From the NCBI RefSeq assembly GCF_018642165.1, contig NZ_JAHHZM010000002.1:372001-436000 (forward strand): DNA of 64,000 bases, read 5' to 3'. The notes below the pieces were generated by a model that had not been told where the DNA came from, made no database searches, and saw only the letters and a list, made by a program, of their open reading frames with translations. This document shows positions 1-8,835 of this stretch, in pieces. Positions within the stretch are counted from its first letter, which is position 1; each line of letters opens with the position of its first letter. A program made the position numbers and the translations under genes. This DNA is from Echinicola shivajiensis. GTDB lineage: Bacteria > Bacteroidota > Bacteroidia > Cytophagales > Cyclobacteriaceae.

Positions 1-621
1 GCCCGGATTTTCAACAGCATAAGATTTATCAGGCCTAAATGCTGGAAATAAATTAGGCTTTATACCTTTTTCCTTTGCTTTTACATGAAACTCAAGGCTA
101 TCAACAGGGTCATCTGTGGAGCAGACCGTTTCTACATTCATTTTCTTTAATAGTCCTTGCACGCTATAAGAAGAAGTTTGAAGCAGGGTAGATGCCTTTT
201 CATAGATGCTGCCAGCAGAGTCTGAACTTAATAGGGTGTCAATCCCAAAGTATCTTTTTAGTTCCAGGTGTGTCCAGTGGTAAAGAGGATTCCTAAGGGT
301 ATAAGGGACCGTGTCTGCCCACTTTTCGAATTTCTCTTGATCAGTTGAAGCTTTCCCTGTAATATATTTTTCATCGACACCAAGTGTCCTCATGGCTCTC
401 CATTTGTAGTGGTCGCCAGCCAGCCAAATTTCTGTTAAATTCTTAAACTGTCTATTTTCAGCGATGTCTTTAGGGGAAAGGTGACAATGATAATCGATGA
501 TGGGTAGATCTTTTGCATAATCATGGTAAAGGGTGCTTGCAAATTCACTTTGCAGTAAAAAATCCTCATCAAGGAAGTTTTTACGTTTATCATGCAATCG
601 ATTGCTCACTTCGTCCAACAT
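1..621 (-). CDS. uxaC: Uronate isomerase (glucuronate/galacturonate isomerase), copy 1, C-terminus cut by window edge
   Basis: Only the N-terminal ~207 residues are present; the reading frame is open to base 1. The translation carries the amidohydrolase-type metal motif DYHCHLSP followed by IWLAGDHYKWRAMR and VPYTLRNPLYHWTHLE, all typical of UxaC. The enzyme isomerises D-glucuronate to D-fructuronate or D-galacturonate to D-tagaturonate in the cytoplasm. It is roughly two-thirds identical by eye over this stretch to the second copy at 39041-40468. The ATG at 621 gives a short lead (MLDEVSNRLHD) before the conserved part. A palindromic operator lies inside that lead, so the true start is uncertain. 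It follows the LacI gene by 34 bases on the same strand. Confidence 0.93.
   Translation of the reverse strand, partial: MLDEVSNRLHDKRKNFLDEDFLLQSEFASTLYHDYAKDLPIIDYHCHLSPKDIAENRQFKNLTEIWLAGDHYKWRAMRTLGVDEKYITGKASTDQEKFEKWADTVPYTLRNPLYHWTHLELKRYFGIDTLLSSDSAGSIYEKASTLLQTSSYSVQGLLKKMNVETVCSTDDPVDSLEFHVKAKEKGIKPNLFPAFRPDKSYAVENPG
594..605. promoter_or_regulatory. LacI-type operator, motif 1 (perfect palindrome)
   Basis: GCAATCGATTGC is a perfect 12-bp palindrome, identical to the sites at 2033-2044 and 11790-11801. It sits just downstream of the predicted uxaC copy 1 ATG, between the upstream lacI gene and the body of uxaC. It probably binds the neighbouring LacI protein (656-1696). Confidence 0.7.
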
Positions 622-655
622 TTTTTTCTTTTTATTTTGTTGTGTATAATATTTC

Positions 656-1696
656 TTATTTGACTTGTGTGACTTTTCTGGTCGAGGAACCGCGGATGAT
701 CAACTCTGGCTTAAGTACTGTTTTTTGCGGCACAAACTTTTTGGGATCAGCTTTCAACAGTTCAAAGAATAATTCTGCGGCCACATTTCCCATTGGAATA
801 CTGACTTGGTCAACGGTAGTCAATGATGGGGTGGTAAAAGATGTGAAAGGTTCGTTTCCAAAGCCGGCAATACCCACATCCTCTGGTACTTTTATGCCTT
901 TTTCCTTGAGAATTTGTAAGGCTCCCATAGCAGCATAGTCACTGGATGAGAATATGGCATCAAAATCAATTCCTTCCTCCAGCATCTTTAAGGTGCTTTG
1001 CTGCCCATCTTCTAGTTGCATATTGCTTTCGATGATCAGGTTTTGATCAAAGGGGATACCATTATCTTTTAAGGCATCGGCATAGCCTCGCAGTCGTTCA
1101 CTGTAGATATTTATTTTTCGAGGATTGGTAAAGTGTGCGATTTTGGTAAAACCATTTTCGATCAAGTGTTCTACAGATTTGTAGGCACCGATATAATCAT
1201 CAATCACTACTTGGTTAACGGCTACTTCTTCTGTGATCCTATCAAACAAAACAAGGGGAATGCCTTTCTCTACAACTCTTTCCAAATGCTCAAAATCATC
1301 CGTATTTTTTCCAATTGACATGATGATCCCGTCCACCCTCGCACTCAATAAGGCATCAACTGTTTGTGTTTCCTTTTCGAAATTTTCGTAGGATTGACAA
1401 ATGATTACTTTGTAATTGAGTTGGTTGGCAATTTCCTCTATACCTCTGACTACCGATGAAAAGAAATTCCTATTGGCTGTTGGAACAACGATACCAATTA
1501 ATTTACTCCTTCCATTTCTAAGTGCAGCTGCTATATTGTTTGGTTGGTAATTTACTTCTTTGGCAGCCTTTTGAACCAGTTTTTTGGTCGCATCGCTGAT
1601 TCTTGGATGGTTGTTTAAAGCCCTTGAGACAGTACTTGCAGTTATGCCGAGCTTTGAAGCTATATCATGGATGGTCGCTTTTTTTCTTTTGTTCAT
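656..1696 (-). CDS. LacI-family transcriptional regulator of the pectin locus (regulator 1)
   Basis: The 346-residue protein has a LacI helix-turn-helix at residues ~7-28 (IHDIASKLGITASTVSRALN), a hinge region around 50-60, and a periplasmic-binding-protein-like effector domain beginning at IGIVVP and running to the C-terminus. It is a full-length family member. It lies between uxaC copy 1 (same strand, downstream) and the divergent degradative operon starting at 2450. Nearby GCAATCGATTGC palindromes are its likely operators. The effector is probably a uronate or a breakdown product; this is inferred from context. Its recognition helix has Ala-Ser where the second LacI (40853) has Pro-Ser, consistent with a different DNA preference. 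Confidence 0.93.
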   Translation of the reverse strand: MNKRKKATIHDIASKLGITASTVSRALNNHPRISDATKKLVQKAAKEVNYQPNNIAAALRNGRSKLIGIVVPTANRNFFSSVVRGIEEIANQLNYKVIICQSYENFEKETQTVDALLSARVDGIIMSIGKNTDDFEHLERVVEKGIPLVLFDRITEEVAVNQVVIDDYIGAYKSVEHLIENGFTKIAHFTNPRKINIYSERLRGYADALKDNGIPFDQNLIIESNMQLEDGQQSTLKMLEEGIDFDAIFSSSDYAAMGALQILKEKGIKVPEDVGIAGFGNEPFTSFTTPSLTTVDQVSIPMGNVAAELFFELLKADPKKFVPQKTVLKPELIIRGSSTRKVTQVK

Positions 1697-1843
1697 CGCT
1701 TTAGTCTGGTTGCCAAAAACTCAAATGTACTATTTAACTTTAATTTAAGTCATATAAATTTTATTGACTGACCACTCAAAGTTTTTTGGCTTTAGATAAT
1801 AATGGGTAATGGCATTATCTTACATCTATACTAATTTATTGAT

Positions 1844-1855
1844 GTAATCGTTTGC
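1844..1855. promoter_or_regulatory. LacI-type operator, motif 1 (degenerate copy)
   Basis: GTAATCGTTTGC differs from the perfect palindrome GCAATCGATTGC at two positions. It is centred 189 bp upstream of the perfect copy at 2033. The same imperfect-plus-perfect pairing recurs upstream of susC 1, which argues for a functional pair, perhaps DNA looping. Confidence 0.5.
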
Positions 1856-2032
1856 GCAATATAGCTTAATTATTCTTCCTATGTCAAGAAAATTAAATTT
1901 TATTTTTGTACTGTTATTGACTGTATTTTAAGTATAAAGACTTTGTTTGATTCTTTAAGCCGACTTGTTTATGATTATTTTGTCGATTTTTTAGGATAAA
2001 ATTTTAAAGTGTCATAAAAAATATTTAACTAT

Positions 2033-2044
2033 GCAATCGATTGC
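2033..2044. promoter_or_regulatory. LacI-type operator, motif 1 (perfect palindrome)
   Basis: GCAATCGATTGC, identical to the sites at 594 and 11790. It lies about 405 bases before the GH105 start and is a probable control site for the degradative operon 2450-11581. Confidence 0.7.
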
Positions 2045-2150
2045 TCATTATGATATACAGATTGAGTAATCATCCTTTTGATAGGTGAGTGTTTTCACTT
2101 TCAGAGGGATAATTAAGAATTGTATATAATTAGTTTAGGGTTAATGATAC

Positions 2151-2182
2151 GAAATGTCTCCTTCGCTTGAAGGAGATATTTC
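2151..2182 (+). promoter_or_regulatory. Strong hairpin in the leader of the pectin operon
   Basis: A 14-bp stem (2151-2164 with 2169-2182, one G-U pair) closes on a GCTT loop. It is followed by TGTTTGTTTGG rather than a clean U-run. It lies between the operator at 2033 and the first gene, so it could be an attenuator, an mRNA-stabilising structure, or the end of a short leader RNA. Confidence 0.5.
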
Positions 2183-2449
2183 TGTTTGTTTGGATTTGAG
2201 ACCTGAGCTTTTTATAAATAGTCAATTAAAACCTCAGATAACATGAATACATCCACTGATATTAAAATGGTGCTAGCAGCATTTTTTAGACAAATTCATT
2301 TTATTTTTTCTGATGTCGTTTTGGTTCCCATAATAATAAGAAACGATTAAGGTGAAGGATTTTGGAATTTATCCTTTAGCATCTTGGATTTAAGCCATCC
2401 CTGTAATAGACCTTATAGCTAATAATGTTAGAAAAATAACCTTTGCCTT

Positions 2450-3694
2450 ATGTATATAACCCAAAAACAAATTGTTTCGAAAAAAATAATTCTTGCACTA
2501 TCGTTTATAGTGGGATTGTTTTCCTGTCAGTCTAAAACCGTTGAAGAAAATAGCGGGGAGGCCAAGAGTACTGAAAAAGAAGCCAATGCCAAAGTGTATT
2601 CTACTTGGATGGCCGATTCAGAAATTAAAAGAAATCCTGAGGGATGGACATTGGACTTCAACGAAAAACCAAAGTGGGAATACACCCATGGTCTTATCAT
2701 GACAGCTATGGAGCAAGTTTATGAAAAGACTGGTGAGGAAAGATTTTTGGACTATATCTTGAACTTTGCTGATTTCATGATCAATGAGCAAGGTGAAATC
2801 AAGACCTATAAAAAGTCAGATTTTAATATTGACAGGGTAAACGGAGGAAAGTTTTTGATTGGGCTCTACGAAGAAACAGGCAAAGAAAAGTATCATCTGG
2901 CAGTAGAGGAATTAAGAGATCAGATGAGAAAGCATCCCCGGAATACTGAGGGGGGATTTTGGCACAAAAAAGTATATCCACATCAAATGTGGCTGGATGG
3001 ATTATATATGGGTTCTCCATTTTTAGCAAGATATGCTGCCGTATTTGAAGAGTCTACGCTCTTTGATGATGTTGCCAATCAAATTTACGTAATGGATAAA
3101 TATGGCTATAGTGAAGAAACTGGCCTTTACCATCATGCCTGGGATGAAAGCAAAGAGCAAAGGTGGGCAGATCCGGAGACTGGTCTTTCCAAAAATTATT
3201 GGGGAAGGAGTATAGGTTGGTTTAGTATGGCCGTAGTTGATGTTTTGGACTATATACCTGAAAATCATCCTAAGCGAAATATGATTATTGATGTAGCAAA
3301 GAAAATAGCTGCAGGAATTGTGAAATACCAAGATGAAACGGGTGTTTGGTACCAAGTCGTGGATCAAGGTGATCGTGAAGGAAACTATTTGGAATCTTCA
3401 TGTTCAAGCATGTTTACATATTTCTTACTTAAGGGATTTTCAAAAGGGTATTTGGATGAAAAATATAAAGATGCTGGAATAAATGCCTATAATGGTTTGA
3501 TAAATGAATTTATTCGGGAAGATGAGGATGGAGGGATAAGCATCACTAATGTTTGTGGTGTTGCCGGATTAGGGGGGAGTCCTTATAGAGACGGTTCTTA
3601 TGAATATTATATTAATGAACCGATAAGAATTAATGACCCCAAGGGAGTAGGCCCATTCATCCTTGCTTCTTTGCAGTATGAACTGATCAAATAA
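2450..3694 (+). CDS. GH105 unsaturated rhamnogalacturonyl/galacturonyl hydrolase, lipoprotein
   Basis: The 414-residue protein has a lipoprotein signal with lipobox LFSC (Cys26). The (alpha/alpha)6 barrel signatures of the YteR/YesR family are visible: MWLDGLYMGSPFLARY around residues 179-194, containing the expected catalytic Asp, HAWDES near 229, and GRSIGWFSMA near 255. The enzyme removes the terminal 4,5-unsaturated uronate left by pectate or rhamnogalacturonan lyases, so it is matched to the PL1 lyases downstream. It is the first gene of a tightly packed plus-strand operon; the next gene starts 8 bases later. Periplasmic or outer-membrane-anchored location is inferred from the lipobox. 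Confidence 0.92.
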   Translation: MYITQKQIVSKKIILALSFIVGLFSCQSKTVEENSGEAKSTEKEANAKVYSTWMADSEIKRNPEGWTLDFNEKPKWEYTHGLIMTAMEQVYEKTGEERFLDYILNFADFMINEQGEIKTYKKSDFNIDRVNGGKFLIGLYEETGKEKYHLAVEELRDQMRKHPRNTEGGFWHKKVYPHQMWLDGLYMGSPFLARYAAVFEESTLFDDVANQIYVMDKYGYSEETGLYHHAWDESKEQRWADPETGLSKNYWGRSIGWFSMAVVDVLDYIPENHPKRNMIIDVAKKIAAGIVKYQDETGVWYQVVDQGDREGNYLESSCSSMFTYFLLKGFSKGYLDEKYKDAGINAYNGLINEFIREDEDGGISITNVCGVAGLGGSPYRDGSYEYYINEPIRINDPKGVGPFILASLQYELIK

Positions 3695-3702
3695 CCCAAC
3701 TT

Positions 3703-4680
3703 ATGAAGATTTTATTTAATGCATGTTTCCTGATTTCCATGATATTCAGTCATAGGGTAAGCGCTCAGGATTTTGACATTGTGGTAGCCAAAGATGGTTC
3801 TGGTGATTTTAAAACCATTCAAGAAGCTTTTAACAGTATTCCCGATTTCAGGAAAAATATTACTCGAATTCACCTAAAGCCAGGGACCTATAAGGAGAAA
3901 TTGACTTTAGCAGCTACCAAAACCAATGTACATCTTATAGGGGACAATGCAGAAGAAACAGTGGTTACCTATGATGATTTTGCCTCAAAGAAAAACAGTT
4001 TCGGAGAGGAACTAGGAACCACGGGATCATCCAGTTTTTTTGTTTTTGGGGATAACTTTTATGCCAAGAACATCACTTTTGAAAACTCTTCAGGCCCTGT
4101 AGGCCAAGCAGTGGCAGTAAGGGTGGATGGTGATAAAGTGTTTTTTGAAAATTGCCGATTTTTGGGATTTCAGGACACACTATATGTCCATGGAAAAGAT
4201 AGCAGACAGTACTATAAGAATTGTTATATAGAAGGCACAACTGATTTTATTTTTGGATGGTCCACTGCGGTCTTTGAAGACTGCGAAATATATTCTAAAG
4301 AGGGAGGACACTATATCACGGCAGCCTCAACAGACAAAAGGAGCCTACATGGTTTAGTATTTATTAATTGTAAACTCACTGGAAATGCTCCCGAAAATAG
4401 TGTTTATCTAGGCAGGCCTTGGCGGGAGTATGCCCAAACTGTATTTATCAACTGCGAACTAGGAGCCCATATCAAAGCAGAAGGTTGGCATAATTGGGAC
4501 AAACCAGAGGCAGAAGAAAACTGCTTCTATGCTGAATACAGGTCGGTCGGGCCGGGAGCAGCTCCGGATGAAAGAGTTTTATGGTCGTGGCAGCTCACTT
4601 CTGATATAGGGGAAGCTTATACCACACTTAATATTTTAAAAGGCGATGATGAATGGGAACCTTTGAGTTTTGTTGAGTAA
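3703..4680 (+). CDS. Pectin methylesterase, CE8
   Basis: The 325-residue protein has a signal peptide ending near SAQ (residue 22) and a right-handed beta-helix CE8 domain. The catalytic motifs are present: GQAVAVRV, QDTLY (Asp ~157), DFIFG (Asp ~181) and YLGRPWREY (Arg ~238). It hydrolyses methyl esters of homogalacturonan so that lyases and polygalacturonases can act. The length matches single-domain family members. A second CE8 domain occurs in the fusion protein at 9665-11581; the two share EGTTDFIFG and GRPWR-YAQTVFI but differ elsewhere, so they may prefer different methylation patterns. Confidence 0.95.
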   Translation: MKILFNACFLISMIFSHRVSAQDFDIVVAKDGSGDFKTIQEAFNSIPDFRKNITRIHLKPGTYKEKLTLAATKTNVHLIGDNAEETVVTYDDFASKKNSFGEELGTTGSSSFFVFGDNFYAKNITFENSSGPVGQAVAVRVDGDKVFFENCRFLGFQDTLYVHGKDSRQYYKNCYIEGTTDFIFGWSTAVFEDCEIYSKEGGHYITAASTDKRSLHGLVFINCKLTGNAPENSVYLGRPWREYAQTVFINCELGAHIKAEGWHNWDKPEAEENCFYAEYRSVGPGAAPDERVLWSWQLTSDIGEAYTTLNILKGDDEWEPLSFVE

Positions 4681-4722
4681 AATCAATTTTTATCGTCCAA
4701 TAATAACCTTAATCCCAAAATA

Positions 4723-6357
4723 ATGAACTTCAGTAAATTCTTCTTAAACATTCTATTGTTGACTGTTTGGTTTTCTTTTTCGGCTAGATCACAAGATGCC
4801 AAAATATCAGATGTTTGGGTATCTGATCAAGGTGATGGTACTTTCATTAATCCAGTTTTACATGCTGACTATTCTGATCCAGACCTTTGTCAGGTAGGAG
4901 ATGATTTTTATATGACAGCTTCTAGCTTTAACGCAAGTCCTGGTTTGCCAATTTTGCACTCAAAGGATTTGGTTAACTGGAATTTAGTAGGTTATGCTTT
5001 AGATAGGTTGCCACCATTTGATCACTTCAATAAGCCACAGCATGGCAATGGAGTTTGGGCGCCTGCCATAAGGTTTCATGACGGCGAGTATTATATCTAC
5101 TGGGGAGATCCGGATTTTGGGATTTATATGGTAAAAACCAAAGACCCAGCAGGAGATTGGGAAGAGCCTGTTTTGGTAGAAGCAGGGAAAGGGTTAATAG
5201 ACCCTTGTCCTTTATGGGATGAAGATGGGAAAGCTTATTTGTCCCATGCTTTTGCAGGAAGTAGAGCAGGTATTAAAAGTGTGCTTGTCGTAAAACCACT
5301 TAGTCCAGACGGGACCAAGACAATAGGGGCAGGAAAATTGGTTTTTGATGGTCATGAAAACCACCCCACCGTGGAAGGAACAAAATTTTATAAGCGAAAC
5401 GGTTACTATTATATTTTTGCCCCAGCCGGTGGGGTTTCTACAGGCTGGCAATTGATCCTTCGCTCCAAACATCCTTATGGACCTTATGAAGAGCATATTG
5501 CTTTGAATCAAGGAAATACGGACATCAATGGACCTCATCAAGGAGGTTGGGTTGAATTGGAGAGTGGGGAAAACTGGTTTTTGCATTTCCAAGATAAAGA
5601 GGCTTATGGTCGTATTGTTCATATGCAACCCATGTTTTGGAAAAATGATTGGCCAACTATGGGGGAAGACCTTGATGGAGATGGCACAGGTCAGCCTGTG
5701 ATGCAATATAAAAAACCAGATGTAGGGAGGTCTTATCCATTAGCGACACCAGCTGAAACTGATGAATTTGATGGTAATGATTTGGGGCTGCAATGGCAAT
5801 GGCATGCTAATCCCAAAGCTACTTGGGCATATGTCAATCCTTCAAAAGGATATTTAAGATTGTACACAGATCAGGTTCCAGAAGACTCCAATAACCTATG
5901 GGATGTGCCCAATCTTTTGCTTCAGAAATTTCCGGCAGAAACCTTCACAACTACAACAAAATTGACTTTTTACCCTAACGAAAAGTTGATGAATGAAAAA
6001 ACAGGATTGCTGGTGATGGGGATGAGTTACGCCTATTTGGCATTGGAAAGTCAAGAAGATGGCCTTTACCTAAAGTATGTGGAATGTGATGACGCCGAAC
6101 ATGGTAAGCCAGAAAAGGAAACAGTGATTAAGAAGCTTTCAGGCCAGTCCGTTCAACTTAAGGTTGAAGTAAAGGAAGGTGCCTCTTGTCAATTCAGCTA
6201 TAGCGAGAATGGAAAAAGGTTTATTGAAATCAATAAGGAGTTTACAGCAGTTCCCGGCAAATGGATTGGGGCCAAAGTAGGCTTATTTGCAGTGAGAGAT
6301 ACCAAAATCAATGATTCAGGTTATGCCGATGTTGATTGGTTTAGATTTACAAAATAA
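4723..6357 (+). CDS. GH43 glycoside hydrolase with C-terminal concanavalin-like domain
   Basis: The 544-residue protein has a cleavable signal peptide (to ~residue 24) and a five-bladed GH43 domain at ~37-340. The catalytic base lies in HADYSDPD, the modulating Asp in LIDPCPLWDEDG, and the acid Glu in TVEGTKFYKRN. A beta-sandwich domain (GH43_C2 or DUF1349-like, ~345-544) follows, ending YADVDWFRF. Family members are beta-xylosidases or alpha-L-arabinofuranosidases. In a pectin locus it probably trims arabinose or xylose side chains, but the substrate cannot be fixed from sequence. It belongs to the same operon as its neighbours, with a 42-base gap upstream and 8 bases downstream. Confidence 0.9.
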   Translation: MNFSKFFLNILLLTVWFSFSARSQDAKISDVWVSDQGDGTFINPVLHADYSDPDLCQVGDDFYMTASSFNASPGLPILHSKDLVNWNLVGYALDRLPPFDHFNKPQHGNGVWAPAIRFHDGEYYIYWGDPDFGIYMVKTKDPAGDWEEPVLVEAGKGLIDPCPLWDEDGKAYLSHAFAGSRAGIKSVLVVKPLSPDGTKTIGAGKLVFDGHENHPTVEGTKFYKRNGYYYIFAPAGGVSTGWQLILRSKHPYGPYEEHIALNQGNTDINGPHQGGWVELESGENWFLHFQDKEAYGRIVHMQPMFWKNDWPTMGEDLDGDGTGQPVMQYKKPDVGRSYPLATPAETDEFDGNDLGLQWQWHANPKATWAYVNPSKGYLRLYTDQVPEDSNNLWDVPNLLLQKFPAETFTTTTKLTFYPNEKLMNEKTGLLVMGMSYAYLALESQEDGLYLKYVECDDAEHGKPEKETVIKKLSGQSVQLKVEVKEGASCQFSYSENGKRFIEINKEFTAVPGKWIGAKVGLFAVRDTKINDSGYADVDWFRFTK

Positions 6358-6365
6358 TATACCCA

Positions 6366-8060
6366 ATGAAAAACACCTATTATATAGCTTTAATGCTAAT
6401 AGCCTGTTTAGTTAGTATTTTACAGGTTAAAGCACAAAAAATCGCAGGAATCGACCCAAGTCTATATGAGGGGGTTGAGTTTGATATGCCTAAGGTTAAA
6501 CTGCCTTCTTTTCCAGGCAAGACAGTAAATATTATTGACTTTGGGGCAAAAGGTGATGGCATGTTTAAAAACACAGCAGCTATTAGGCAAGCTATTGAAA
6601 AGCTCAGCCGAGAAGGAGGCGGTACAGTGCTTGTTCCAAGGGGAATTTGGCTAACTGGCCCGATCACATTAAAAAGTCATATCAATCTTCATCTGCAGGA
6701 AGGGGCTTTACTTTTGTTTAGCAGTGACTTTGATGATTATGGCTTGATCGAAACAAGTTTTGAGGGTTTAAACACAGTGAGGTGTGAGTCTCCAATTAAT
6801 GCATTAGGAGCTGAAAATATAGCGATTACAGGTGCTGGAGTAATTGATGGAAACGGTGATGCTTGGCGTCCAGTCAAGAAAGGCAAAATGACAGATAGTC
6901 AATGGAAAGCCCTGAACAAATCTGGCGGTGTGTTATCAGAAGATGGCAAAATCTGGTTTCCGAGTGAATCTTCCAAAAAGGGATATATGAGCAGTACCAA
7001 CTTCAATGTCCCAGATTTAATATCACAGGATGAATTAAAATCGGTAAAAGATTTCCTTAGGCCAGTAATGGTGAGTTTGGTCAAATGCAAGCAGGTGTTA
7101 TTGGATGGACCAACCTTTCAAAACTCTCCGGCTTGGAATATACATCCTTTGATGTGTGAGGATTTGGTGATCAGAAATCTCAGCGTTAGGAATCCTTGGT
7201 ACAGCCAAAACGGAGATGGCCTTGATTTGGAGAGTTGTAAGAATACATTGATCTATAATAATACATTTGATGTAGGCGATGATGCCATTTGTTTCAAATC
7301 AGGCAAGGATAAAGATGGTCGGGATAGAGGTATTCCAACTGAGAATGCTATTGTAAAAAATAATACTGTCTATCATGCACATGGCGGTTTTGTGGTAGGA
7401 AGTGAGATGTCAGGAGGAGTGAAAAATGTCCATGTATCCAAGTGCACATTTATCGGTACAGATGTGGGTTTGAGGTTTAAAAGCACCCGAGGTAGGGGCG
7501 GAGTGGTTGAAAATATTTATATATCAGACATTGATATGATCAATATCCCTACTGAAGCCATTAGGTTTAATATGTTTTATGGGGGGAATTCTCCAATTCT
7601 GGAAGAAGGTCAAGATGCCTCGGACGAAGCTCGGGACGAAACTTTGGTGCCCGTGACAGAAGAGACACCTGCTTTCAGAAATATATTTATGAAGAATATT
7701 ACAGCAACTGGTACAGGTAAGGCGGGCTTTTTTATGGGGCTACCAGAAAAAAGTTTGGAGAATGTTCATTTAGAGCATGCTTTGCTAGAAGCTAAGCAGG
7801 GAATTACTGTGATCGATACGGATGGTTTGACATTGACTGACGTCAAAGTAATTGCTGAAAAAACCTCAGCTCTGACGATTTATAACAGTCAAAATGTTAA
7901 GGTAAAAGGCTTTGCTTTTAATGAAAATAGTAAAAAGCCTGTTAGGGTTTTGGGTAAGCTGAGTCGTGATATTCATTTTGACCTGACTGATTTTAAATCC
8001 TATCAGGATCAATTGACATTAGGGAAGGAGTTACCTAAAGATGCTGTAAAAATCCAATAA
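6366..8060 (+). CDS. GH28 polygalacturonase (probably exo-acting)
   Basis: The 564-residue protein has a signal peptide ending KAQ (~residue 24) and a GH28 beta-helix. The four diagnostic motifs are present: NGDGLD (~282), GDDAICFKSG (~305, catalytic Asp pair), HGGFVVGSEM (~339) and RFKSTRGRGG (~370). It hydrolyses alpha-1,4-galacturonosyl bonds. The N-terminal part, with the GAKGDG motif, and an insert between ~155 and 220 are typical of longer bacterial exo-polygalacturonases; exo action is inferred. It probably works in the periplasm on imported oligogalacturonides. It sits 2 bases before the first CE12 esterase. Confidence 0.93.
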   Translation: MKNTYYIALMLIACLVSILQVKAQKIAGIDPSLYEGVEFDMPKVKLPSFPGKTVNIIDFGAKGDGMFKNTAAIRQAIEKLSREGGGTVLVPRGIWLTGPITLKSHINLHLQEGALLLFSSDFDDYGLIETSFEGLNTVRCESPINALGAENIAITGAGVIDGNGDAWRPVKKGKMTDSQWKALNKSGGVLSEDGKIWFPSESSKKGYMSSTNFNVPDLISQDELKSVKDFLRPVMVSLVKCKQVLLDGPTFQNSPAWNIHPLMCEDLVIRNLSVRNPWYSQNGDGLDLESCKNTLIYNNTFDVGDDAICFKSGKDKDGRDRGIPTENAIVKNNTVYHAHGGFVVGSEMSGGVKNVHVSKCTFIGTDVGLRFKSTRGRGGVVENIYISDIDMINIPTEAIRFNMFYGGNSPILEEGQDASDEARDETLVPVTEETPAFRNIFMKNITATGTGKAGFFMGLPEKSLENVHLEHALLEAKQGITVIDTDGLTLTDVKVIAEKTSALTIYNSQNVKVKGFAFNENSKKPVRVLGKLSRDIHFDLTDFKSYQDQLTLGKELPKDAVKIQ

Positions 8061-8062
8061 TT

Positions 8063-8818
8063 ATGAAAAGAATATTATTTGTAATTTTCTTAATATCAGT
8101 AGTTTGTGGTGTTATTTCCTTTAAGGGAAAAGACAAAGAGATTACTGTTTTTTTGATTGGCGATTCCACATTGGCCAATAAGCCCTATTCAGGAAGCAAT
8201 CCTGAAAAAGGCTGGGGACAGGTATTTGGTCTTTATTTTAAGGATGGAGTGAAGGTAGAAAATCATGCGTTGAATGGACGTAGCACAAAGAGTTTCAGGG
8301 ATGAGGGACACTGGGAAAAAGTTTATCAAAGTATCCAACCTGGGGATTATGTCTTGATAGAATTTGGCCATAATGATCAAAAAGAGAAATCTCCAGATCG
8401 ATATGCAGCTCCCGATACAGATTACAGAAATAATTTGATCAGGTATATCCAAGAGACCTATGAAAAAGGAGGCAAGCCAATTTTGGCCACACCAATTTCC
8501 AGGAGAAGTTTTGATGAGAATGGAGTGCTCCTGGATACCCATGGTCGGTATTCGGAGGTAGTGAGAGAAGTCGCAGAGGAATATAACCTTCCACTTTTCG
8601 ATATGCACAAAAAGACCATTGAAGTACTGGAGCAATTTGGAGTGGAAAAATCCAAGGAATTGTTTTTGCATTACAGGCCGGGGGATTACGCACAATTTCC
8701 AGAAGGAAGATCGGATAATACCCACCTTTCTCCTACAGGTGCATTCAAATTTTGTGACCTTGCTGTGGAAGAGCTGAAACGGGAAATACCAGAGCTGGTG
8801 ATTTTCTTGAAAAATTAG
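8063..8818 (+). CDS. CE12 SGNH-family (rhamno)galacturonan acetylesterase, copy 1
   Basis: The 251-residue protein has an N-terminal hydrophobic export segment and the SGNH blocks of rhamnogalacturonan acetylesterases: GDSTLANK (nucleophile Ser), GRSTKSF, EFGHNDQK and DNTHLSPTG (catalytic Asp/His). It removes acetyl groups from pectin backbones. A second CE12 gene follows immediately; the pair are diverged paralogues rather than a recent duplication. Sequential placement after methylesterase and polygalacturonase genes supports a pectin substrate. Confidence 0.92.
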   Translation: MKRILFVIFLISVVCGVISFKGKDKEITVFLIGDSTLANKPYSGSNPEKGWGQVFGLYFKDGVKVENHALNGRSTKSFRDEGHWEKVYQSIQPGDYVLIEFGHNDQKEKSPDRYAAPDTDYRNNLIRYIQETYEKGGKPILATPISRRSFDENGVLLDTHGRYSEVVREVAEEYNLPLFDMHKKTIEVLEQFGVEKSKELFLHYRPGDYAQFPEGRSDNTHLSPTGAFKFCDLAVEELKREIPELVIFLKN

Positions 8819-8835
8819 GATTGAAATGTAGACCT

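Larger units (their letters stand above)
1697..2449. other. Divergent regulatory region between lacI 1 and the pectin degradation operon
   Basis: This 753-bp AT-rich stretch has no convincing gene. It contains two motif-1 operators (1844-1855, 2033-2044), a strong hairpin (2151-2182), and the promoters expected for lacI (leftward) and GH105 (rightward). A possible Bacteroidota-type promoter element lies near 1773-1830, weakly supported. The leader between the second operator and the GH105 start is about 400 bases, unusually long. Confidence 0.7.

Noticed and set aside
513-938. Plus-strand open frame over lacI 1 and uxaC 1
   Set aside because: It lies antisense to two well-supported genes and its translation shows no domain.
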